A DNA stretch of 64,000 nt from Kineosphaera limosa NBRC 100340. Lineage in GTDB: Bacteria; Actinomycetota; Actinomycetes; Actinomycetales; Dermatophilaceae. This document shows positions 16,625 through 25,294 of this stretch, one piece after another (positions within the stretch are counted from its first letter, which is position 1; each line of letters starts with the position of its first letter). Position numbers and translations under genes: made by a program. The DNA lies in contig NZ_BAHD01000018.1 in NCBI RefSeq assembly GCF_000298215.1, positions 1-64,000 of the forward strand. The letters are read 5' to 3'. Under the pieces are notes generated by a model, which worked only from the letters and a program-made list of their open reading frames with translations, was not told the DNA's origin and ran no database searches.

Positions 16625-17482
16625 TTAGTCGGACGATTCCGGCGCCGGCGACAGCGCGGCGGCGATGCGGGCGAACTCGTCGATACCGAGTTGCTCGCCG
16701 CGGGCGCGCGGATCGATGCCGGCGGCGCGCAGGGCCTGTTCGGCCCGGTCAGCGCCCCCGGCCCAGCCAGCCAGGGCAGCGCGCAGGGTCTTGCGGCGTT
16801 GGGCGAACGCGGCGTCGATGCAGGCGAAGACCTGTTCTCGGCTGGCGGTCGCCTCCGGCGGGTTGTGCCGCACAAGTGCCACAAGACCGGAGTCGACGTT
16901 GGGTACCGGCCAGAACACGGCCCGCGGGACGGTGCCGGCCAGCCGAACCTCGCCGTACCAGGCGGCCTTGAGGCTGGGCACACCGTAGATCTTGCTGCCC
17001 GGCGCCGCGGCCAGGCGTTGCGCGACCTCCAGCTGCACCATGACGAGCACCCGCTGCAGGCTGGCGAACCGGGCCAGGAAGGACAGGATCACCGGCACCG
17101 ACACGTTGTACGGAAGATTTGCCACAAGGGCAGTGGGCGCTACCGGCAGCTCGCGCACCGTCAGAGCATCGGCGTGCAGGATGTGCAGCCGGTCGGCGAG
17201 GTCGGGCGCTAGCTCCGTCACGGTCAGCGGTAGCTGCCCGGCGAGCAGCGGGTCGACCTCCACGGCGGTGACGGTGCGCGCCGCCTCCAGCAGCGGCAGG
17301 GTCAGGGACCCCAGCCCGGGCCCGACCTCCACGACATCGTCATGCGGCCCCACCTGCGCGGTCCGCACGATCCGGCGCACCGTGTTGGCGTCGATGACGA
17401 AGTTCTGCCCCCACGTCTTGGTCGGCCGCAGTCCCAGCCGATCGGCCAGCTCACGCACGCGCGCGGCCCCCAGCAACTCCAT
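16625..17482 (-). CDS. rsmA: 16S rRNA (adenine1518-N6/adenine1519-N6)-dimethyltransferase
   Basis: KsgA/RsmA dimethylates two adjacent adenines at the 3' end of 16S rRNA. The 285-residue protein has the entry motif [15 protein letters not shown] motif [13 protein letters not shown] and catalytic motif [12 protein letters not shown]. The C-terminal domain, with [19 protein letters not shown], is complete. It lies 54 bp upstream of ispE on the same strand and downstream of tatD, across a repeat-bearing gap where many relatives carry an rpf gene. Confidence 0.95.
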   Translation of the reverse strand: MELLGAARVRELADRLGLRPTKTWGQNFVIDANTVRRIVRTAQVGPHDDVVEVGPGLGSLTLPLLEAARTVTAVEVDPLLAGQLPLTVTELAPDLADRLHILHADALTVRELPVAPTALVANLPYNVSVPVILSFLARFASLQRVLVMVQLEVAQRLAAAPGSKIYGVPSLKAAWYGEVRLAGTVPRAVFWPVPNVDSGLVALVRHNPPEATASREQVFACIDAAFAQRRKTLRAALAGWAGGADRAEQALRAAGIDPRARGEQLGIDEFARIAAALSPAPESSD

Positions 17483-17535
17483 CCTCGAACCCTACGCGCC
17501 CCGCCCGCGCCGCCCGCCGCCGCCACGTGTGCGGG

Positions 17536-17595
17536 CGAGTGGTCACTTTCGCAGGCGAGTCGCCACTTTCGTGCCGCCGAGTCGTCACTTTTACG
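17536..17595. repeat. Three imperfect copies of a ~16-bp motif at 20-22 bp spacing
   Basis: CGAGTGGTCACTTTCG (17536), CGAGTCGCCACTTTCG (17556) and CGAGTCGTCACTTTTACG (17578) recur in the same direction in the gap ahead of rsmA. Two further partial motifs, GACAACTCG, follow near 17616-17645. Periods of 20 and 22 bp place the copies on roughly the same DNA face. They could be regulator sites for rsmA-ispE or remains of a repeat. No clear ORF or terminator is present in 17483-17693. Confidence 0.7.
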
Positions 17596-17693
17596 CCCCA
17601 ATGGTCACGAATTACCGACAACTCGTCCCCAAAACTGACAACTCGGCCCTGCGCGCCGCCCGGAATGGGGCGGGCATCAAGGGCAGCTGGCCC

Positions 17694-18596
17694 TCACCAG
17701 GGCCCGTAGAGCCGCTCGGAGTTCGCAGACAGGGCTGCGCACAGGGTGGGGACGGCGACATTGAGCACGTCGGCCATGGCCCGGACGGTCAACGGAATGA
17801 GGTAGGGCGCGTTCGTGGCACCCCGGTGCGGCGAGGGCGTGAGGTACGGGGCGTCGGTCTCCACGAGCAGCAACTCCAGCGGCACCACCGAGAGGGCGTT
17901 GCGCAGCGCGCGGGCGTTCTTGAAGGTCACCGTGCCGGCGAACGACAGGTGATACCCGCGGCGCACACACTCGGTGGCCATGTCGATGTCGCCGGAGAAG
18001 CAGTGCATGACGGTCCGCTCCGGGGCGCCGACGTCGGCGAGGGTCGCGAGCACATCGTCGTGGGAGTCGCGGTCGTGGATCTGCAGCGTGCGGTCCAGGC
18101 GCTTGGCCATCTCGATGTGCGCCCGAAACGACTCGTGCTGCGCGGCCCGACCCTCCGGCCCGGTGCGGTAATAGTCGAGCCCGGTCTCCCCCACGACCCG
18201 GATGCGGGGCCCCCCGGCCAGCGCCTCGATCTCGCTCAGCGCGTCGTCGAGCAGCCCGTCGGCGGCCAGCCGCGGCGCCTCGTTCGGGTGCAGCGCCACT
18301 CCCCCGACCAGGCCCGGATGCTGCGTGACGACCTGCGCGGTCCAACGCGCCGACTCGAGTTCGCAGCCGATCTGCACGACCCGGTCGACCCCGACCGTCG
18401 CAGCCGCCGCGAGCGTGTCGGCGAGATCCGGTCGGTCCGCGCCGTCACGGCCCATGTCCAGGTGGCAATGGTTGTCGACGACCGGCAGCGGCAGCGGATG
18501 TGGGGCGGGCGGGGCGGCCTGCGGCGACCGGTGACCGGACGCGGACGGGGACGGGGACGCAGCGGCCTGCCCCGCCCCCTCCGGGTCACTCATCAC
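17694..18596 (-). CDS. tatD: TatD-family metal-dependent DNase
   Basis: The 300-residue TIM-barrel hydrolase has metal ligands in DNHCHLDM near residue 44, in VGETGLDYYRTG, in RTLQIHDRDSHDD and in VETDAPYL. TatD enzymes act as 3'-5' nucleases or deoxyribonucleases in DNA quality control. A Pro/Ala/Ser-rich N-terminal tail of about 38 residues precedes the barrel, so a later start is conceivable. The gene lies 15 bp downstream of metG on the same strand and is probably co-transcribed. Confidence 0.92.
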   Translation of the reverse strand: MMSDPEGAGQAAASPSPSASGHRSPQAAPPAPHPLPLPVVDNHCHLDMGRDGADRPDLADTLAAAATVGVDRVVQIGCELESARWTAQVVTQHPGLVGGVALHPNEAPRLAADGLLDDALSEIEALAGGPRIRVVGETGLDYYRTGPEGRAAQHESFRAHIEMAKRLDRTLQIHDRDSHDDVLATLADVGAPERTVMHCFSGDIDMATECVRRGYHLSFAGTVTFKNARALRNALSVVPLELLLVETDAPYLTPSPHRGATNAPYLIPLTVRAMADVLNVAVPTLCAALSANSERLYGPW

Positions 18597-18611
18597 AGCT
18601 GCCGCCCGACC

Positions 18612-20528
18612 TCACGACTGTCCCTGCTGCCGCGCGGCCGACTCGGCGGCCTGCACAACGGCGGCCTCCACAACGACGGCCTCCGACTCAGCCGACTCCT
18701 CCGGCGGAGCCAACCGCTCCAACTCGTCGGCGACGACGCTCGGGTCGAGCTTGGTGAACACGGGCGTCGGCTTGGCGATCGGCGTACCGGCGACGACCGG
18801 CCGCGGCCCCCACTGCGGGAAGCCGGAGTAGTCACCGGTGATCACGGGGTAACTGCGCACGGGCGGCACGGCCTCCGGCAGCCCCTCCAGGGCGTCGTCG
18901 AAGTCGGTGACCTCGTCCAGCCGCGGCATCGGCGTCAGCGTGCCGTCGCCGCCGAGCACCGCGTCGACCGCGTTCGAGCTGTGCGGCAGGAACGGGCTGA
19001 GCATGACGTTGAGGTCGGATACGCACTGCGCGAGCGTGTGCAGGATGGTGCCGAGGCGCTCCCGCTGATCCTCGCCCTTGAGCTTGAACGGCTCGGTGCG
19101 CGAGACGTAGGCGTTGACCTCGCCGACCAGCCGCATCGCCTCCGCGATGGCCGCCCGCTGCCGGTGCCGCTCGATGAGGCCCCCGACGGTGCCGAATCCT
19201 GCGGTGACCGCGGCGAGGATCTCCTCGTCGATGGCCTCCAGCGGCCCCGCGGGCGGGATCTCGCCGAAGTTCTTGGCGATCATGCTGGCCGTGCGGTTGA
19301 CCAGGTTGCCCCAGCCGGCGACGAGCTCGGAGTTGGTGCGCTGCACGAACTCGGCCCACGTGAAGTCGGAGTCGCTACTCTCGGGCCCGGCGGCGCAGAT
19401 GAAGTACCGCAGCGCGTCAGGTTGGTAGCGGCTGAGCATGTCGCGCACGTAGATGACGACGCCGCGGCTGGAGGAGAACTGCTTGCCCTCCATCGTCATG
19501 AACTCGCTCGCCACGACCTCCGTCGGCAGCTCGAGGCGCCCATATTGGCCCGGCTCGCCGCCTTTGTCGCCCCCGCCGGCGTAACCGAGCAGCTCGGCGG
19601 GCCAGATCTGGGAGTGGAAGGTGATGTTGTCTTTGCCCTGGAAGTAGTACGACAGGGTCGCCGGGTCGTTCCACCACTCGCGCCAGCGGTCGGGGTCCCC
19701 GATGCGACGGGCCCATTCGATGGAGGCCGACAGGTAGCCGATGACCGCGTCGAACCACACGTAGAGCCGCTTGCTCGGCTGCTCGCGCCAGCCGTCGAGC
19801 GGGATCGGGATGCCCCAGTCGATGTCGCGGGTCATCGCCCGCGGCTTCATGTCGGTAAGCAGGCCCTTGCTGAACCGGATGACGTTGGGTCGCCACAGCC
19901 CCGACGCCTCGCGGTCGGCGATGAACTCCCCGAGCGCGTCGGCGAGCGCGGGCAGGTCGAGGAAGAAGTGCTGGCTCTCGACGAACTGCGGGGCCTCGCC
20001 GTTGATCTTGGAGCGCGGGTTGATGAGGTCGGTGGGGTCGAGCTGGTTGCCGCAGTTGTCGCACTGGTCGCCGCGGGCGTCGGGGAATCCGCAGATCGGG
20101 CAGGTGCCCTCGATGTAGCGGTCGGGCAGGGTGCGCCCGGTGCTGGGGCTGATGGCCCCGTGCGTGGCCTGCTCGATCATGTAGCCGTTGGCGTGCACGA
20201 CCCGAAACAGCTCCTGCACGACCGCGTAGTGGTTGCGGGTGGTCGTGCGGGTGAACAGGTCGTAGGAGAGGCCGAGCGCGACGAGGTCCTCGACGATGAT
20301 CCGGTTGTTGATGTCGGCGAGCGCCTGCGGGGTGACCCCGGCGGCGTCGGCGGCGACGAGGATCGGGGTGCCGTGCTCGTCGGTGCCGCTGACCATGAGC
20401 ACGTCGTGCCCCGCCATCCGCATGTACCGGCTGAAGACGTCGGAGGGCACGCCGAAACCGGCGACGTGGCCGATGTGACGTGGGCCGTTTGCGTACGGCC
20501 AGGCGACGGCGGACAGGACCTTGCTCAT
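18612..20528 (-). CDS. metG: Methionyl-tRNA synthetase
   Basis: This class I synthetase charges tRNA-Met. The frame is open far upstream, but the ATG at 20528 begins the recognisable N-terminus [21 protein letters not shown], which carries the HIGH motif. The product has 638 residues. Zinc knuckle cysteines occur in GTCPICGFP and DQCDNCGN. The KMSKS equivalent is KQFSSSRG. The C-terminal anticodon-binding domain is complete and ends in a Glu/Ala-rich tail without a Trbp111-like domain. It is first of a probable metG-tatD pair. Confidence 0.95.
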   Translation of the reverse strand: MSKVLSAVAWPYANGPRHIGHVAGFGVPSDVFSRYMRMAGHDVLMVSGTDEHGTPILVAADAAGVTPQALADINNRIIVEDLVALGLSYDLFTRTTTRNHYAVVQELFRVVHANGYMIEQATHGAISPSTGRTLPDRYIEGTCPICGFPDARGDQCDNCGNQLDPTDLINPRSKINGEAPQFVESQHFFLDLPALADALGEFIADREASGLWRPNVIRFSKGLLTDMKPRAMTRDIDWGIPIPLDGWREQPSKRLYVWFDAVIGYLSASIEWARRIGDPDRWREWWNDPATLSYYFQGKDNITFHSQIWPAELLGYAGGGDKGGEPGQYGRLELPTEVVASEFMTMEGKQFSSSRGVVIYVRDMLSRYQPDALRYFICAAGPESSDSDFTWAEFVQRTNSELVAGWGNLVNRTASMIAKNFGEIPPAGPLEAIDEEILAAVTAGFGTVGGLIERHRQRAAIAEAMRLVGEVNAYVSRTEPFKLKGEDQRERLGTILHTLAQCVSDLNVMLSPFLPHSSNAVDAVLGGDGTLTPMPRLDEVTDFDDALEGLPEAVPPVRSYPVITGDYSGFPQWGPRPVVAGTPIAKPTPVFTKLDPSVVADELERLAPPEESAESEAVVVEAAVVQAAESAARQQGQS

Positions 20529-20589
20529 GGCGCCCGAGTCTAGTTGCGGGCTCCAAGCCGTCGACGACGGGCCGACGACGCGGTCGCGC

Positions 20590-21168
20590 TCAGCCTCCGG
20601 ACTTGGCTTTCGCCTTGGCGGCCTGCTTGAACTCGCGCACGGCCTGCAGGCTGGCGGGGTCGACGACGTCGGCGACGGAGCGGGTGGCGCCCTCGTCGGC
20701 GTAGGGGCCGATCGTCGCGCGCCAGCCGTCGTGGGTGACGTCGAGTTGCTTGCCGAGCACGGCGGCGAAGATGCGGGCCTTCTGGTCGCCGAATCCGGGC
20801 AGTGCCTTGAGGCGTTTGAGCAGCTCGGAGGTCGAGTCGGCGGTCTCCCAGAGCGCCGCGGTTCGTCCGTCATACTGCTCGACGATGACCTGGGCGAGCT
20901 GCTGGATTCGCCCGGCCATCGACCGGCCGTACCGGTGGATCGCGGGAGGCGTGGCGCACAGGTCGGCGAACGCCTCCGGCTCGGCCGCTGCGATCTTGGC
21001 CGGGTCGAGGGTGCCGAAGCGTTCCAGGATCTTGGCGGGCCCCGCGAACGCGCGCTCCATGGGGAACTGCTGATCGAGCAGCATGCCCGTCAGTAGCCCG
21101 AAGTCGTCGGTGGAGAGCACCTCGTCGGCGGCCTCGTCCTGGGCGATGCGGATCGTGCGCAAGGTCAT
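20590..21168 (-). CDS. HhH-GPD base-excision repair-like protein
   Basis: The 192-residue protein contains a helix-hairpin-helix segment, [20 protein letters not shown], typical of the HhH-GPD DNA glycosylase superfamily. It lacks the four-cysteine Fe-S loop of Nth/MutY and ends in a Lys/Ala-rich tail. It corresponds to a small actinobacterial HhH-GPD family of unassigned substrate. The start is an ATG complementary to 21166-21168. It lies upstream of metG on the same strand with a 61-bp gap. Enzymatic activity is not assured, since no catalytic Asp following the hairpin could be confidently assigned. Confidence 0.8.
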   Translation of the reverse strand: MTLRTIRIAQDEAADEVLSTDDFGLLTGMLLDQQFPMERAFAGPAKILERFGTLDPAKIAAAEPEAFADLCATPPAIHRYGRSMAGRIQQLAQVIVEQYDGRTAALWETADSTSELLKRLKALPGFGDQKARIFAAVLGKQLDVTHDGWRATIGPYADEGATRSVADVVDPASLQAVREFKQAAKAKAKSGG

Positions 21169-21261
21169 GGCCGCACCTTACGCGGCGGCTCGGGTTCGTT
21201 GTACGGTAGCGCTCAGGAAATCGAATCGATTCGACACTGGTCAACAGGAGGATGGCGGCAC

Positions 21262-21903
21262 ATGAATCAGGCTTCGGACGTACTGCTCAGCGCGCCCGTC
21301 GAGGCGGTGCTGCTCGACATGGACGGCACGCTCGTGGATTCCGACGCGGCCGTCGAGCGCATCTGGCGCGACTGGGCCACGTCGCACGACGTCGACCCGG
21401 AGGCCGTGGTGGCGGCCTGTCATGGGGCGACGCCGCAGGCGACGATGCGGCGGTTCCGCCCGGACCTGGCCGACGAGGTCATCGAGGCGCAGACGCAGGA
21501 GAACATGCGCCGCGAGACGGCCGATGTCGCGGATGTCGTGGCGGCGCCCGGCGCGCTGAAGCTGCTCGACACGCTCGCCGACCTCGGCGTGCCGTGGGGT
21601 GTCGTCACCAATGCCGATCACGACCTCGCGGTGGCGCGCCTCGGGGCGGCGGGCATCACCCCGCCGCTGCTCGTCACGGTCGACGAGGTGCCGGTCGGCA
21701 AGCCTCATCCGCAGATCTACGAGCTGGGCTCGGAGCGGATCGGGGTGCCGCTGACCCGCTGCCTCGTCGTCGAGGACAGCGACTCGGGCGTCGCAGCCGG
21801 CCGCGCCGCGGGGGCCCGCGTGGCCGGCGTGCGTCACGACGAGGCCGACCTGCGCGTCGAGCACCTCGGCGAACTGGCCGACCTGCTCGCGCCCTCCGCC
21901 TGA
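21262..21903 (+). CDS. HAD-superfamily phosphatase (beta-phosphoglucomutase/Gph-like)
   Basis: The ATG at 21262 lies 10 bases after AGGAGG (21246-21251); the longer open frame upstream has no RBS. The 213-residue protein has motif I LLDMDGTLVDSDA, motif II VVTNADHD, motif III lysine in GKPHPQIYELG and motif IV VVEDSDSGVAAG. This is a complete HAD phosphatase with an alpha-helical C1 cap. The pattern fits sugar-phosphate or phosphoglycolate phosphatases. The substrate is unknown and neighbours give no clue. It is divergent from the HhH-GPD gene. Confidence 0.88.
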   Translation: MNQASDVLLSAPVEAVLLDMDGTLVDSDAAVERIWRDWATSHDVDPEAVVAACHGATPQATMRRFRPDLADEVIEAQTQENMRRETADVADVVAAPGALKLLDTLADLGVPWGVVTNADHDLAVARLGAAGITPPLLVTVDEVPVGKPHPQIYELGSERIGVPLTRCLVVEDSDSGVAAGRAAGARVAGVRHDEADLRVEHLGELADLLAPSA

Positions 21904-21912
21904 CCCGCCTGT

Positions 21913-22389
21913 TTACCTCCTCTCGAGTACTCCTACTCCCGCGAACGCCTCGTCGACGGCATCGGCGAAGGCGGCCATGGACTCGAACTCCAGGTCGTAG
22001 CCGAACTCCCCGGCGGGCTCGGGCGTGGCGCCCCAGCCGGGCCGCGCGTGCCGCCGGTTGATCCACACGGAGTCGAGGCCGTGTCGCTGCGCGGGCACGT
22101 GATCGTGGAAGAGGCTCTGCGCGACGTGCAGCAGGTCGCCGGCTCCCAGGTCGGCGTCGGCGAGCCGCCGCGCCAACTCGTCGAAGTGCGGGTCGGCGGG
22201 CTTGTAGGCACCGACATCTTCGGCGGTGATGATCCACTGAAAGTCGCCCTGCCCGAGGTGCCGGTTGCTAGTGGCGAATCCGTCGCGGTTGACGTTGGAC
22301 AGGATGACGAGGTCGTAGTGCCGCCGCAGCCGCTCCAACGCGTCCGCGGAGTCCTCGAACGCCGGCCAGTTCGGCACGGAGGCGGCCAT
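21913..22389 (-). pseudogene. Truncated HAD type II (haloacid dehalogenase-like) gene
   Basis: The 158 residues from the ATG at 22389 match only the C-terminal two-thirds of a type II HAD protein: motif II LSNVNRDG, motif III lysine in YKPADPHFDEL and motif IV region VAQSLFHDHVPA. The N-terminal nucleophile motif, FDxYGTL in the family, is missing, and the frame upstream runs straight into a hairpin at 22403-22434. Without motif I it cannot be a working dehalogenase. It is convergent with the intact HAD gene, 9 bp apart. Confidence 0.75.
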
Positions 22390-22402
22390 GGTCACGACAA
22401 TT

Positions 22403-22434
22403 GACTGTGCCCCTCGTGCATGAGAGGCACAGTC
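22403..22434 (-). terminator. Near-perfect 32-bp hairpin, probable terminator
   Basis: GACTGTGCC (22403-22411) pairs with GGCACAGTC (22426-22434), extended inward by CTC/GAG after one mismatch, around a 6-base loop GTGCAT. It lies 25 bp downstream of the DUF1269 gene stop on the minus strand and just upstream of the truncated HAD gene. It has no T-tract, as is common for actinobacterial terminators. It may also mark the junction at which the HAD gene lost its 5' end. Confidence 0.6.
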
Positions 22435-22458
22435 GATCGAGACCAGCAATGGCGAGCG

Positions 22459-23043
22459 TCAGTCGCTGGCCAGCTCGTCCTCGATGTCGTAGCCGGCGTC
22501 GTTGAGGGCCTTGACGAGCTTGCTGTAGTCGTCGTGGTCGATGGCCCGGGTGACGCGCTTGTCGGCGCGCTCGAGGATCTTGTCGATCCGGTCGGCGACC
22601 TCGTCGTCGACCAGGGCGAGGATCGCGGAGGAGCCGCTCGGCAGGTACTCCTCGAACTCCTTCTCCAGCTTCTTCTCGTCGTGGTGCTTCTTGATCTCGT
22701 GCAGGATTCCGCCGGCCCCTGCACCGGCCAATCCAGCGGCGACCTCGGTGCCGGCGGCGGTGGTCGCGATGACCGTGCCGGCGGCGGTAGCGATGAGTAC
22801 CTCCGGCGCGAACAAGCCGACGAGCAGGCCACCGAGGGCGCCCCAGCCGACAGCCTTCAGGCCGCTGTGGGCGACGTGCTCCTTGACGTCGACCTTGCCG
22901 TCGTCGTCGCGGTCGATGATCGCTGACGTCAGAATCTTCACGTCACCCTCGTCGCGGGCCGCTTTGAGGGCGTCGAAGTCCTCCTTGGCCGAGGATGCGT
23001 CGGGGTAGCTCGCCACGTACAACTCAAGGTTCCGTTCGGTCAT
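22459..23043 (-). CDS. DUF1269-like membrane-associated protein
   Basis: The ATG at 23043 follows GGAGAG; upstream frame extension is unsupported. The product has 194 residues. An N-terminal ferredoxin-like segment (LELYVASYPDASSAKEDFDA) is followed by a Gly/Ala-rich hydrophobic stretch (AVGWGALGGLLVGLF, then GTEVAAGLAGAGAGGIL). A charged C-terminus carries DDEVADRIDKILERADKRV. This is the DUF1269 layout, of unknown function and often stress-linked. A second, diverged member lies at 32006-32593, upstream of dnaK on the same strand. Confidence 0.75.
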   Translation of the reverse strand: MTERNLELYVASYPDASSAKEDFDALKAARDEGDVKILTSAIIDRDDDGKVDVKEHVAHSGLKAVGWGALGGLLVGLFAPEVLIATAAGTVIATTAAGTEVAAGLAGAGAGGILHEIKKHHDEKKLEKEFEEYLPSGSSAILALVDDEVADRIDKILERADKRVTRAIDHDDYSKLVKALNDAGYDIEDELASD

Positions 23044-23230
23044 GGCTTTCTCTCCGTTCGGGGTTGGTTCGGGCGCATGGCGGTTCCGTGGGCCCGTCTG
23101 CCAGCACACCTGGCAAGTCTTTTGGTCGCATCTGTCGTGGGTGTCGTGGGTGTCGTGGTGCGGGAGGTCAGGCATCCGCCTTGGCGTCAATCGCGGCGTC
23201 GACCGGCAGCGCGCATGGTGGCATCGAGGC
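23044..23230. other. Intergenic stretch with 9-bp triplicate
   Basis: The 187-bp gap contains three tandem copies of TGTCGTGGG from about 23133 to 23158, and CCAG-CACAC-CTGG at 23101-23113. No RNA gene or ORF could be supported. It probably holds the promoter of the DUF1269 gene. Confidence 0.5.
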
Positions 23231-23722
23231 TCAGCGCGCGACCATCACCTCGTGAGCGCCCAGTTCGCGGCGCAGGCCGGTGTCGATCGGCCAGGAGTAG
23301 TCCAGCTCGTGATCGAGTCGGCAGTCGATGGTCACCGCGCAGTCCACCTGACGCGTCATCGCGCGGCTGTAATCGACGAACAGGTCGAACATCCGCGCAG
23401 GGGTGGCCACGTAGTAACTCTCCTGGTCGGCGGCTGCAGACTCAGCCGCGTCGCCCGCGTCTCGCAGCCGCGCTAGGTAGAGCAGCCCGTCGCCGGTCAC
23501 CAGCAGGTGATCCTCGACGAGGACGACCTGTGCAACGGAGTACCCGACGGACGTTTGCGGGTGACTACAGGCGCGCGCCATGCGCCGCCCCAACGCCACT
23601 CGACGGTGCCCATCATCGACGAGAAGCACCTCCACCGCGGCCCAGGGCAATCGCGCGACGGGCTGCTCGATCGATGCGAAGTGGTGTCGCAAGATGTGGT
23701 CGAAGAACGGGGACTGGCTCAT
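23231..23722 (-). CDS. Hypothetical protein
   Basis: I do not recognise a family. The ATG at 23722 has GGAGG eight bases upstream on the minus strand, which supports it as a real gene. The 163 residues contain no predicted membrane segment, no cysteine motif and no obvious catalytic signature. The sequence is acidic, with segments such as DHLLVTGDGLLYLARLRD and DYSRAMTRQVDCAVTIDC. It lies 187 bp upstream of the DUF1269 gene on the same strand and may be functionally linked to it. Confidence 0.6.
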   Translation of the reverse strand: MSQSPFFDHILRHHFASIEQPVARLPWAAVEVLLVDDGHRRVALGRRMARACSHPQTSVGYSVAQVVLVEDHLLVTGDGLLYLARLRDAGDAAESAAADQESYYVATPARMFDLFVDYSRAMTRQVDCAVTIDCRLDHELDYSWPIDTGLRRELGAHEVMVAR

Positions 23723-23977
23723 GGTTCACCTCCGCCTCACCGTCGACCCGAGGCACGGCGCAGGCGGCGGGCTACGGTCGCTGCAGGATCCTGTCCGGTC
23801 TCACAAGCGGGATTGTGCCGATCGGCACGCCCGCCGACGATCGCCCGTTGTCGCACCGCACAAGGAGCGTTGGCCGCTTCGGGAGGCGCGCAGACACCTG
23901 CCGGTGGAAACATGGATCGGCATGAGGCACAGGGGAGCCAGCAGTGACTCTGCGGTCGCTGCAGGGGCACGAAGAGC

Positions 23978-25294
23978 ATGAGCGCGCGGGGCGCCGACCA
24001 CGATGACACCGGGCCCGCGTTGCAGCGGGACCAGCAACCGCCGATGGACGCGAAAACGACATCGGAGCTGGTCCGGCTGGCCGCGTGGGCCAAGCCGCAG
24101 GCGGAGCGACTCGCCGATGAGATCTACGCCCAGGTGCTGGCCGGCATGGAGGCCTATCGCGACGAGACGATCGTGCCCGTCGACGATCTGCGCCGCTCGA
24201 TCGCCCGCAATCTGCGGTTCATGATCGACGCGCTGGCAGACCCGAGCGCCGTCTCCGACCCGACGGTTCCTGCCGACACCGGTCGACGACGGGCGGTGCA
24301 GGGCATGCCGCTGCCGGAGGTGCTACGGGCCTACCGCCTGACCTTCATGGGCTTGTGGGATCTGCTGTCCCGCCATGCCCAGACGGATCCCGAGTTCAGC
24401 GAGCACACCCTGCTGGCTGCGGCCACCCGCCTGTGGACTCTCTCCGACGACCACGCCGGGCTGCTCACCGAGGCGTACCGGGCGCAGACCATGGAACTGC
24501 TCGCCGTGCAACACCGCCGCCGCGGCGCCCTGGTCGAGGCCTTGTTCTCCGGCGAGAACAGCCCCCAGACCGGCCCCTGGGAAACCGCCCGCCTGCTGGG
24601 CTTGCCGCCCGATGCCAACAATCTCGTCGTGGCGGCTGAGACCTGCGCCCTGGCCGAGGAAAGCCTGCCAGGCATCGAGGCGCGGCTGGCCGCGATGGGT
24701 GTGTCGTCGGCCTGGCGGCTGACGCCCGCACTCCAACTGGGCATCGTCGCGCCCGCGTCGGGCCAGGAGGAGCTGGTGTTGTCAGCCCTCCAGGAGGTCG
24801 CGCTGGCCCGCGTCGGAGTGAGCCCGCCGTTCCGGGCGCTGGCCGACAGACCTCGCGCCCTGCACCTGGCACGCATCGTGCTGAGCGGCATCCCGGCGCG
24901 GACCATCGAGGTGCGCACCTTCCCGACCGATCCGTTGGCGGCGATGCTGGCGTGCTCCCCGCTCGAGGCGCGCCGACTGGCCGACACCGTGCTCGGCAGC
25001 CTGCTCGAACTGCCCAAGGACGACCGGGTTCTGCTGCTGGAGACACTGGACGCCTACCTTCAGCATGACGCCTCCGCCGACCTGACCGGACGCACCCTGC
25101 ACTGCCACGCCAACACGGTCCGCTACCGGCTCCGGCGCATCGAAGAACTCACGCAGCGTTCGACGCGGGACCCAATGCAGCTCACCGAATTGGCCTCGGC
25201 CCTCGTCGCGCTGCGGGTGCTGCCCGACGAGGGCCGAGGGCGCCGGCCGCGCAGGCCTTACGCGGCCTCTCCGGTGGTGGGCGGGTTGCCGTAG
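23978..25294 (+). CDS. PucR/CdaR-type transcriptional regulator
   Basis: The 438-residue protein ends in a PucR-type helix-turn-helix: [10 protein letters not shown], then the recognition segment [20 protein letters not shown]. The central region (about 170-330) fits the GGDEF-like fold of this family. The N-terminal helical domain, with [17 protein letters not shown], resembles the RsbRD-like sensor often found in actinobacterial members. The start at 23978 is assumed; an ATG at 24043 is also possible. Its 3' end overlaps the convergent clpB 3' end by 37 bp. The regulon is unknown. Confidence 0.85.
   Translation: MSARGADHDDTGPALQRDQQPPMDAKTTSELVRLAAWAKPQAERLADEIYAQVLAGMEAYRDETIVPVDDLRRSIARNLRFMIDALADPSAVSDPTVPADTGRRRAVQGMPLPEVLRAYRLTFMGLWDLLSRHAQTDPEFSEHTLLAAATRLWTLSDDHAGLLTEAYRAQTMELLAVQHRRRGALVEALFSGENSPQTGPWETARLLGLPPDANNLVVAAETCALAEESLPGIEARLAAMGVSSAWRLTPALQLGIVAPASGQEELVLSALQEVALARVGVSPPFRALADRPRALHLARIVLSGIPARTIEVRTFPTDPLAAMLACSPLEARRLADTVLGSLLELPKDDRVLLLETLDAYLQHDASADLTGRTLHCHANTVRYRLRRIEELTQRSTRDPMQLTELASALVALRVLPDEGRGRRPRRPYAASPVVGGLP

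Noticed and set aside
16992-20543. 1183-codon open frame on the plus strand
   Set aside because: It is a shadow of rsmA, tatD and metG on the opposite strand. The GC-rich third positions keep the antisense frame open, and the translation is Arg/Asp/Val-rich without any domain.
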